Of a stretch of 64,000 bases of DNA, positions 38,280-47,289 are shown in pieces; the first letter of the stretch is position 1; each line of letters begins with the position of its first letter. Source of the stretch: Monarcha castaneiventris obscurior. Lineage: Eukaryota > Chordata > Aves > Passeriformes > Monarchidae. The position numbers and the translations under genes were made by a program. The notes below the pieces were generated by a model. The model was not told the DNA's origin and did not search any database. It saw nothing but the letters and a program-made list of their open reading frames with translations. Where the stretch lies: contig JAMPIT010000258.1 of the NCBI GenBank assembly GCA_026261815.1, positions 13,197,501 through 13,261,500 of the forward strand. Reading direction: 5' to 3'.

Positions 38280-39000
38280 AAGTGCCCCAGTCCACTCCCA
38301 CCCCGCCGGGGTGTGACTTGTTATATTGTGCACTAGAATTACTCGGTCTCGGGGGGCCGTCAAGTCTTTAATGGGCTATAGTGTGCTAAGAGAGAGGAGT
38401 TCACTACCTCGGAGCTGAAAGTTAAACCTCCTTTTATATTTCTATTTTGACAGTAACAACGGGGAAGCACGGTAAACAAAATGTTTGCTCACGCACTGCA
38501 GTTGGTAGCCTATTTTGATTCAGTTATTTTTATGTTAACGTCTTAGCATCCAAAATAAATTGTGCCATTTTATCCATTGTGGGTCTGTCATGAGTTACAG
38601 GTATCAATTATATTGTGTTACAACTGGTTTATGACACTGCACATCCCACATTTTGAGTATATATTTTCTCGTTTATTAAAATTATCTACAGAGGAGCAAT
38701 CAAATACATAACAGGACAATATCTATTTTCATCTTTTGTTTACTATATTAACTGACTTACATCTAGTTAATCCACTTCCCATTTAAATTATTACTAAAAG
38801 TCTCATACAGGCAATTGTCTTTCTGTAAACACAGCAAATGAAAACCAACACAAATTTCACTTAAGTCTTCAATATGCATAAGCTCTGTTTATAAATTAAG
38901 GTTTTAAAAGACCATCACCTCCGGAAAATTAAAGTCTTTATAACTCACTCCCATTTGCTACATGCAATAGTGATTTGTTTTAGATTTGCTATGTTTACAG
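38280..39000. promoter_or_regulatory. Candidate enhancer: CpG-retaining, forkhead-motif cluster
   Basis: The left part (38290-38500) keeps about nine CpGs, including CCCCGCCGGGG, CTCGGTCTCGGGG and CACGGTAAAC, in a CpG-depleted region. Four exact GTAAACA forkhead-type sites lie at 38472-38478 (+), 38737-38743 (-), 38825-38831 (+) and 38992-38998 (-), and a GCAAACA variant lies at 38482-38488 (-), giving an inverted pair with the first. From base composition I would expect about 0.1 exact sites in this length. There is no open frame of note and no repeat signature. A distal developmental enhancer is plausible but unproven. Confidence 0.4.
38299..38313. other. GC-rich hairpin, 7-bp stem
   Basis: CACCCCG, a single C, then CGGGGTG are perfect inverted arms. 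They contain two CpGs and a GC-box-like CCCCGCC. It lies at the left edge of the CpG-retaining block. Confidence 0.65.
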
Positions 39001-39269
39001 TTGTGTAGACACTTCCAATAATTCCATACATTGGAATATTCAGCATTCACTTGTCAGAAAGAATTATTGTGAGAAAGGGTAGGAAAATATATTTAGGCCC
39101 TTCTGCTATTGAATTCAGTAGCAATTGTCTGTCACTTCAAAGTTGGAATTTGAGTATGTTTTAAGGGCTCTGTAATCCTTGTGATCTATGTTCCAGTGTT
39201 CATACTCACTCTGTTAGTGAGCAAAAGGTTATTGAGGGTGGATAAGGGCACAGTTTTGCTTAGTAAATA

Positions 39270-39447
39270 GTGCATGATCAGACTTATTCTTGTCCCACTG
39301 AAGTGCTGTGAGGATTAATTTGTTAATGTCAGTGCAGCACTTTGAAGACATAATAAAGAAAATAAAGTTACTCTGGTGATGAGTGCCGCAGAAGTGTCTA
39401 TAAATGAATAAAGTGCTGTCTAAGTGCTAAGTATTATTATGATTACT
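39270..39447 (+). mobile_element. MIR-like amniote SINE, 3' part
   Basis: GTGCTGTGAGGATTAATTTG, TTAATGTCAGTGCAGCACTT followed by TGAAGA, GATGAGTGCCGCAGAAGTG and TAAGTGCTAAGTATTATTAT follow, in order, the 3' half of the MIR/CORE-SINE type element of amniotes (GTGAGGATTAATT...AAAGCGCTTTGAGATCC...GGCGCTATAAAAGTGC...ATTATTATTAT). A second AAGTGCTG word near 39411 suggests a small internal duplication or a second insertion. The 5' tRNA-related part is not clearly visible. The copy is very old. Confidence 0.65.
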
Positions 39448-39449
39448 GC

Positions 39450-42195
39450 CTGCATTTGGAAAGAAGTGGTTAAATACAGTGGGATGTGGGTGTAAAATTA
39501 CATTTTAAATGGATCTATTTTTGAGATTACTTATCAGCATGATTAGTGTGATAATAATTACATTTATCATTAATAATACATTTTTGAAAAGTTAGGCAAA
39601 AAAAGCTAACAAGTTTGATTTTGATTTTGCCAGAAATGCGCAGTGCTTTCCAAAAGCAATCTGTGGAACTTGTCTCTGGAATGCAGCTGTGTAAGATTTC
39701 ACTAACATCTTGCAGGTGGAGCCTAATTTTAGTTCAGCCTTGAGAAGGGGGAATTGTTTTCTCTGATATGCACAGCACCATAACAGCAGCAAAGCAGGTG
39801 GAGCTTTAGACAAGTACTTGTTTACTTTCCTGTATAAAAAAAAACAACAAACCAACACAGATGAGTCATATCATTAATCATACAGTTCCAATTTGATTTT
39901 AACAAGTCTAACAAAATAGTCTGCAGCACATTTGACCTACTGATTCTCAAATGTGGAACAAACCCAACAGAATGGGAAATGTTCAGAAAATGAGCATTCA
40001 ATCCTAAATATAGTGGAGAAGGAGCTGGAAAATGATGGGAAGGAAAATTTAGAAATGCATCTGCTCAGTCACAAAGAGTGAGCTGCAGAATCAGTTTCAA
40101 CAATTTCTCTGTCAGCTTCAGCAGTCTCTTATTAGAGCTATGAAGTTAACTTTATGTAGAACTTTGAGATTCTTGAGCTGCAAAACATGAGAATGAAGCA
40201 GAGTATAACAGCTGAGCAGCAGCTTGCTGCTTTTAGTCCCTTTGGTAATATAAACTCAGTATAATAAATCTTACTCCTTTACTCTTGACCCGTTTATGCT
40301 TTAAGCTCACCAAAAGTCCTTATTATCTGAATGATCAATAACTGATGTCTTTTTCATCAGTTGTTATGAAACTTCTCAGTTTGTACATGGCAAAATAGAG
40401 TAATCCCAGAGTGTCCTTGGGGTAAACAGTCTATTACTGACTGTATTACTTGGCTAGAAAGGCTACTTTGCTATACATGCTATTTTCTAAGCTTCCACAT
40501 TTTGGATTAATGTACAGGATACACTGAGGTTTTCAATTTTTTGCCTTGAAAAAACAGAGGTCCTTTCCAGGGCCATGTTCCACATGGTTTTATGTGGTAG
40601 ACTGTGGAGTTGTTGGTTGCATGCATGATGTATGTGGTTGCTCTTGGCTTTTTTTTTCAGGTGGCATTTATTGTGATATTTAGACCGCAGGTTAACTTTT
40701 GCATGTCACTTATTGAAACTTATTCACCATAAAGTTAGTCTAATATAAGGTTTCTCAGGCGTACCACAAAAACACGGTTGTTTTGCTCTAGGTCACATAT
40801 CACCTGTAAGGAAATCATGGTTACTGCATTAAAAAATCTGCATCTTTCTGACTCTGGATTTCTAATAGTTCTTTTTAAATTAACTGAATAGACAGCAGCT
40901 GGAACCAACAAAGAACTATTGTTTCATGTGCTGTTATTTCCAGCATCCTTTTGGAGAGTTCATGCACTTAACAGCCTTGACTATAAAGCCTTTGTCTTCC
41001 AAACATCTCTTTTAATGAACAAGAAGAGATGAAAAATTGTCTACAAAGTTTCTGGTAATTTCTGAAGAAGCATAAGCTGCTCCTGCACTTACAATTAAAT
41101 GGGCTCATCAAAGGTCTCTATACAGCATGCTTTTCTTTTTCTCCAGAGAGACATGGCATATCTAAACAATTCCCGGGAAGGGCAGTAGTTTACTTGATCA
41201 CTTCAGTGATCATCTATTTATTTCTTTATAACAGTAATAACAACATAATACTTTTTATTCAATGGCCCCATAGAGCCTATCGTTTTTTTCATATAGCTCA
41301 GCTGCCTCAGAAATGCAGCACACTCTGGAGCATGATGGCACAGACTGTTGACTTCCTTCCAAGTAATTCTAGTATACATTTGATTGGTAGTGACATGCCT
41401 GTGAAGCTCAGAGATGGTGAACAGACTCATCTTATCTTATATCTCGCCTTATCTTAGCACTTAAAAGAGGTCTTCCACATGTCAGAATGGAAGAGCGCTG
41501 TGTACTGAAGTCATGTTTCGTTGAGTTGCATCTGTTATCTCTTTCTCTTGGATGTACAGGGCCTGTGTGAGGTCTGGGTATCAGAGACTGACCTCTACTC
41601 TCATTCCTGTCTCTTCCAACTCATGCAACTGCATCTGGCTAAGAATGAGGTGTGTGCTAATCTGAGGATCCACTCTGAATTGATCCTGTTTACAGAGGTT
41701 TGTGAAGGAAGTCCTGATGAGAATTAGAGGACTAAGTTCACTGGCATTTTTGAGAAAGCATTAATCCAGGAAGGATTTTGTGACCAAAATCCTGTTCTTA
41801 CTCTGCCGCTGAAACTGTGCTGCCCCAGTTGCAGGTTGAATTTATCACTGATGTTGAATGTCTTCTGAAATATTTAATGGAGATCATAGCATTTATAGCT
41901 AGTACCATAAACCTGAGCTTTCAAAACCACCAAGAATGATATCTCCAGTGCTGAAGAAAGGCGATTGCACAATAATTCCCTTTAGTCTATCATTTTTTGG
42001 TATTGATTCATGCCTTCCCCAGGAGTAAACTCCAGCTGTATGTGTACTCTCTCCATTGGAGCATTAGCAGTGTTGGTACTTCAGTGTGTAGAAATCAGCA
42101 TTGCAGACAGGGCTCAGACAATGTTATGGTCCTAGCATAATACACAAGAAATGCCACAAAATACTGTTTGCTTCTAGTGTTATCTGAACTGCAGC
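39450..42195. other. Non-coding stretch, no gene seen
   Basis: No gene or RNA supported. A nine-T run followed by CAG near 40652-40661 and CTTTTTCTCCAG near 41134-41145 look like splice acceptors but lead into frames that stop within a few codons. A short palindrome lies at 41195-41212. Confidence 0.5.
41195..41212. other. Short palindrome, 8-bp arms
   Basis: TGATCACT, TC, AGTGATCA: perfect 8-base inverted arms with a 2-base centre. It could be a cruciform or a dimeric protein site, but the length is within reach of chance for this window. Confidence 0.75.
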
Positions 42196-42199
42196 AGTG

Positions 42200-42323
42200 C
42201 TGGTCAGGATACTCTCGGGTACATGGTGTGAGTCCTGGGGATGGTGCTGTGCAGGGCCAGGAGTTGGACTCAGTAATCCGTGAGGGGACCTCCAACTCAG
42301 CTTTTTCTGTGATTCTGTGAATA
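42200..42323 (+). mobile_element. CR1 LINE 3' end fragment
   Basis: GGTGCTGTGCAGGGCCAGGA, GTTGGACTCAGTAATCC, GGGGACCTCCAACTCAG and the terminal TTCTGTGATTCTGTGA match the 3' end of a common CR1 subfamily, including two copies of the terminal ATTCTGTG-type octamer. The body upstream is truncated. The minus-strand open frames over it are antisense shadows. Confidence 0.85.
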
Positions 42324-42324
42324 G

Positions 42325-43885
42325 AGACAACTTTGGGCCTGGCCTGTCCAAGTAGAGAACAGAAGTATGTGAATATACTGTAGCATTTGAAAAGAAACCA
42401 ACATTTAGAAAGATATGGGAATGGTTTTTGCCTTTGCCTAGTTTCTGTGTTTCTTGATTTTAATGGGGACTCACAGAATATGTGGCCATTGCTAAGTTTT
42501 AAAACATTATCAGAGGCATTCTAGATGTTCTAAGTTGATTCTGCAAATATTTGCCAAGTCTATATTTATCACTCTATGTTTCAGATATCTCCAGTTTGTT
42601 AACCCAAAATAAGTCTTTCTAGCATTTCCATGTTCTCACCATGTCAAAGCAATGTCAGCTGACATGCCTTTTTCTGATTTATATTTTTTTATAAGTGATG
42701 AAAATGGACCTAAAATCCAGCAAAAGCTGAACATGCTCAACACTGAAGGAAGGAGCATAACAGCAAAAACAGTGTTTCAATTCAGGCTAAAGAAGGTGGA
42801 GTTTGATCTGTTCGTTGTATTTCAGCACTTTCTATGTCAACTGAGGGAAGAGAACTTCCTATGCTGATTATTATTGTTAGGATACCGAAATTGTCTTTAT
42901 GATTTATGTTAACATAAAGAAACTTCTTTATTAGGATATCAACTTGTACAATTGTCTTTTGTCATATTTTGATTCTGCCTTTTCTGAGGACCAAATTATG
43001 TGGAGAAGAAAAAAAAAGATATGATCCTACTTGAGAGTTTACTTTAGTGAGAGAGTTAGATCATTTTTTAAACTGTTGTTTTCACTCACGATGGTAAATC
43101 TACTGGCACAAGTAGGAGAAGCTCTAGGAGAGCAGCTCTGCACCAAGAGCAGTCTATGGCTCCAAGGAAATAAAGCCATAAACTCTCTTGGAGTAATTCA
43201 GTTCTGTAGCTGAAAAAACAGTCAGTATGAAATTTTGTAAATGCAAAATACCAATGGGCTTGATTATATCATTTTCTGTTTCTGAAGGTCATAGGAGAAT
43301 GGTCCTATTGCAGTCATATTTGTAAGATAAAAGATCACTATAATATTTTAATTTCTCAGAGGAAATCTCTGCTGAAAAAATGTATTAAGATAGGACTTCT
43401 TTCAACCAAATTATAAAGTCAGAGCAGGCAACTTTATTGTGAAAGAGACTGGAACTCAGCACTGCTCCAGAAGTCAGCATTTATGGATCTCTGCTGCAAA
43501 GAACTGTCTCTTCTACAGCTCCACTTCATTTGATGAGGAGTCCTGAAATCTAACAGTCAGCTCTTCTGCTCTGCCTCCCCAGTTCCCTATTCTTGACTGG
43601 CAAGAGCATGCCTTTTAAAACTAAGAAGCCATTTGAGGGAAAAAGAGAAAGAGAAGGAGTTTTTAAATTAACACTGAAATTGTCAGAGACTAATTGCATG
43701 TTAGCATCAAACAAACATTGTTGATGTTGTTGTTGGGTTTTGTATTTTATAAGTTTTCTGTAACCCCTAATCAAACATGGGCGAGTATCTGTTGAAACAA
43801 TGTATGTAATTTGTTTACATTTTTCGTTCAGATAATTACAAAGCAAGCACAATGGAAATAACTGGTTTCTTACTTTTATGTGGAA
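42325..43885. other. Non-coding stretch, no gene seen
   Basis: No gene is supported. A palindrome at 42903-42918 sits between two copies of a TTAGGATA(C/T)C...TTGTCTTT block spaced about 56 bases apart. Open frames are at most 100 codons without domain resemblance. Confidence 0.5.
42903..42918. other. Perfect 16-base AT-rich palindrome
   Basis: TTTATGTTAACATAAA is its own reverse complement and contains a GTTAAC core (HNF1-like half-site dyad). It lies between imperfect direct repeats beginning near 42877 and 42933. Confidence 0.85.
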
Positions 43886-43889
43886 AGTG

Positions 43890-44420
43890 TCGGGGGGAGG
43901 GGGAGGAAGAACTCAACAACTACCCAGCGGTTGTCAGCTGCTCTGTAAAATATTGCCTAATTTACAGTTGTTGCATATTAGCATTGCTAAGAATGCTAGG
44001 GACATAAAGTGTCATGTTGAATATAGGGTGATGACTTCATACTAGAGCAAGTCGGGGGATATGACCAGTTTGCAGTCACAGAGAAATCAGCTTTAATTAA
44101 TTTGAGTGCCAGCACTGTGTATAATTACACAGCATGAGAGTTTGCATGCAAATGCTAAAATGCTGATTGTTGAAATACTTGCACTTACTTATTAATACAT
44201 TGGGACTAAGCAATCCTGGCCTGTAAGCAAGGTATAGGAAGAACACACGGTGCTGTCGGGGTAATTTGCACTGTCCTGTAGTTAGCAAGCAGAATTCAGA
44301 TAGTTCTGCTTCTTAAGTGATAAGCATAACACATTAGTCATTCTTGTGGGCGACATACCTTGCAGCCCCCTCTCAGTGTGCAACTAAAGCAAGATGATCT
44401 ATTGTTATTAAAGTTGTCAG
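43890..44420. promoter_or_regulatory. Candidate enhancer: octamer, homeobox and SOX motifs
   Basis: The block has mixed composition and several recognisable transcription-factor words: TTTAATTAA (44092-44100, homeodomain dyad), GTTTGCATGCAAAT (44140-44153), which holds a perfect POU octamer ATGCAAAT at 44146-44153 with a near-octamer on the other strand, and CTATTGTTA (44399-44407, SOX type). CpGs are retained at 44053, 44259 and 44351. No open frame of note and no repeat signature. POU, SOX and homeobox sites together are typical of neural or stem-cell enhancers. Activity is inference. Confidence 0.35.
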
Positions 44421-44424
44421 AAAC

Positions 44425-46110
44425 ATAACAGCAGGATTTGAGCTTCATTTATTGTAGACACTAGCTGCAACTCAATCTTGCTTTTCAATTTCAGTTTTTA
44501 TTTACTTATTATATATCGTCAGTATTCTCAATTAGAAAAAAATGTCTTGTAGGCAACTGTAATATAGAAATTGTCATAGTAAAGTAAGCCCTCTTGTTTG
44601 ATGTTTCACACCTTTCAAAGACCATGACAAAAGACGTTATGTAGCTTTTTCTCCCCTACCCAGAAAATACCAGTGCAAGGTTTTTTGCTGAACTTTATGG
44701 TTGCTGTGTTCTGAGGAATCAAAACTGGTAGCCCGAGAAATGGAGGTTGTATATTGTCCTATTCAGTTTTAATCAGTATGTTGGTCTTATCCGTGTGTGA
44801 CTAATCCTGTTTGCAATCAATTTATCTCAGTATTTTACTGCAGCAACGAATTTCACTGATTAATTATATGCTGAGAAACGTAATAGCAGGGACACTAGAA
44901 ATGCTGTTCCTTAATTTGGATGAAACTCTTTTGTCTGTTGATACACACAGGGAAAAACACATAGGTCTGTCCTTGTCATTCATTGCTTTATACATCAGCA
45001 AAATCTGCTGCTAAACTCAGGTAGTCCACTTCTCTTCAGTAACTCACCATATGGAACTTCTTCATATCTTTAATTGTGCTGTTGACCTTCTCTGGATCTT
45101 GCCAAAATACATTCATAATTCAGAAAAAAAAAAAAGCAGTTTGTATGTACTTGTTCATCACACAATGATCTTTGTATACATCTAGGTAGTAAAACACAGG
45201 AGCTTACTTTGTACGCATCTGAAAATTTGCTCTGTTTTTTATGTTGCTTCTTAAAGAATGTTTTTCATTTGCAAAACATTAACATTTGTCAGGGTTATTT
45301 CCAGCCACACAGAAAAATGTTCCTTTGTGTATTTTGATTATTTAAAGCAATTTTGCTTCTCTAATGTATATGTGCATCCAGCACAGCATGTTCACTGCTT
45401 TGAATGAATATGTGGGGAATGCTGTTAATTTCCTCATGTGCATGTAGAGAAATGCTTTTACTGTCTACTGCACATGTTGAGATGGGGTTGCTTTGTCTTC
45501 TCTTTCACATTATATAGTGCAGACTTCTCCTTTGTATTTGAAATGTAATAATTACCATAGATTACAAAATTGACAATAAACAGTATATACGAGACACTGG
45601 TATGGTTTGGGGCTTCCCAGGGTCTCCAAATGAATTCCAGAGCTCTCTATTTGGCACGAGGGCTTTTACAATGCTTAGGGTGCTGGGTTGTTAAGAGTGG
45701 AGTCCAGTATAACTAGATGGTAGCTGGAAGGTTGTGCTTAGATTACAGTGACAGAAAATACTGATGTCCTAAAAAAAAAAAAAAATTAATACTTTGATCA
45801 CTTGGTTTGTTGAGTTTAAGAATGCTCTAGAGTGCATTAGTTCCAAATCCTTCCCCTAAGACATACATTTTTCTGAGCACAGCAGATTCTGCTGCAGAGC
45901 CAGCAAAAAGTGTTCAAGGAAGCCTATGCCTCCAGCATGCTGCAGTCATCTTCCCCATGGATCCAGGGTCTAATGGCTTGGAATGAGTGTCACAGACAAG
46001 ACTGGTAAGGTGTTGTGAATTGCTCTGGGACTGTATGTGTTTTCACTCACCAAGCTTCAAGCACAACTTGAAAATACCATGTTGAGAGGATTATGTGTTT
46101 CATTCTGCCT
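44425..46110. other. Non-coding stretch, no gene seen
   Basis: Nothing supported beyond A tracts of 12 (45124-45135) and 15 (45771-45785). Open frames are short. Confidence 0.5.
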
Positions 46111-46113
46111 TGT

Positions 46114-46210
46114 ACATAAGCATGTATCTAATTTTATACACGTAGTTACTTCCATTCATTTCACTGGGATTATTCTTGTATATAAATTTAAATATGCGCT
46201 CAAGTGATTT
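46114..46210. mobile_element. Ancient amniote palindromic repeat, both arms
   Basis: The left arm (AAGCATGTATCTAATTTTAT, ACACGTAGTTACTTCCATT) and right arm (CACTGGGATTATTCTTGTAT, ATAAATTTAAATATGCGCTC, AAGTGATTT) are approximate inverted repeats around a TTCATTTCACTGGG centre. This matches the palindromic element whose centre reads CCATTGACTTCAATGGG and whose arms read AAGCATGTGCTTAAGT. Both arms are preserved in order. It codes for nothing. Family name withheld because I cannot confirm it from memory. Confidence 0.6.
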
Positions 46211-46214
46211 AGTA

Positions 46215-46795
46215 AATTGTATTCAGAAAAGAAGTCAGAGGCAGGAGTACCTATGAATATGATGGGACAGATAGAGACCAGCTGTCCAGTGGAAACATCT
46301 CTCTTCTGTGGTCAAAACCACTGTTCTTCTCCAGTTTAAAGATAAATCTCACTTTCTCTGGATTTCTCCCATCATCCCATATTAGGTCATTCTAGGCTTC
46401 TTCCTTTGGAGGGAATTCTTCTGGCAGCCCTCATGAGATGTCCTAGCTATGACATATTGTGCTGTGGTCACAGTTCACGTCTTATCAAATGATTACTTAT
46501 ATTTATACCGTCTCTCACTGTGTATTTCAAGCAAAGTCAGGTATTTTTAAAAACAAACAAAAAGACATTTTCTCATTGTTTTCAGGAGATTTCAGTAGAG
46601 CCTGGTGCTGAATAAATAAATGGCAGAATAGAAAAATATATATTTCTTTTCCTGAAATACAAGTCAAGCACAAGACTACAAAGTGGATAGCTATGATTTA
46701 ACAAACTATAACTCAGTATTAATGTTTAATGGATGTGGCACATTCCTTGCTGTGAAGTGTTATAAATCACTCCTTGAAAGAAAACAACAGAATAT
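46215..46795. other. Non-coding stretch, no gene seen
   Basis: Ordinary AT-rich sequence with no recognised feature. Confidence 0.5.
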
Positions 46796-46797
46796 TT

Positions 46798-46915
46798 GAG
46801 GAGCATGTTGACGAGGGTTTTGCGTGGTTCAAAGGTGACGTGGAAACAATGACCACCTGAAGACCGTATTATATTGCCGTGACAAAGACCAATTCAACTC
46901 TATTCATTTCCTAAA
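46798..46915. other. Candidate conserved non-coding block with retained CpGs
   Basis: Five CpGs fall within about 75 bases (GACGAGG, TGCGTGG, TGACGTGG, ACCGTATT, GCCGTGAC) in CpG-poor surroundings. TGACGTGG is a CREB/ATF- or ACGT-type core and CCATTGT/ACAAAG-like words flank it. There is no long frame and no repeat signature. Constraint is inferred from CpG retention only. Confidence 0.3.
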
Positions 46916-47122
46916 CACAGAAAAAAAGAGTGGCTTTTTTATCGTTGTTTTGATTCTGCTTGTATCTTTGGTATATTCTTATTTCTTCTAGGAAGAAGAT
47001 TTTCCATTCCTATCATTCTTAATTAAAAGGTTTTTTTCCATCCCAGTTTTTAGTCTATCAGGCATAAATGCTTTTTGCTGTGTTTCTCTATAGCATTAAG
47101 TGAACTGGCTGTGCCCAGAAGA

Positions 47123-47279
47123 CTTGATTCTGCCATCCTTACTCCTGTCGAGATTGATTTTGATACAGACTGTACCCACCCCAAGTCGTTTCTTTCTTCT
47201 CCATAATTATACTGAAGTCAGCGGGACTGTTCATATTAGTAACTGCTCACTGTGTGATGATGTTCAGAGCATGGCCCAG
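47123..47279. mobile_element. Ancient amniote palindromic repeat remnant
   Basis: CTTGATTCTGCCATCCTTAC at the left, TGAAGTCAGCGGGACTGTTC in the middle, then AGTAACTGCTCACTGTGTGA and GCATGGCCCAGG at the right reproduce, in order, the arms and centre of a palindromic repeat (GATTCTGCCACCCTTACTC ... TTGAAGTCAATGGGACTAC ... GGCAGAATCTGGCCC). The copy is old and the left half is more decayed than the right. A 75-codon frame across it is incidental. Confidence 0.55.
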
Positions 47280-47289
47280 GAGGACTCAC

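Noticed and set aside
40550..40590. GAGGTCCTTTCCAGGG, reminiscent of a CR1 3' end
   Set aside because: No other CR1 word is present on either side.
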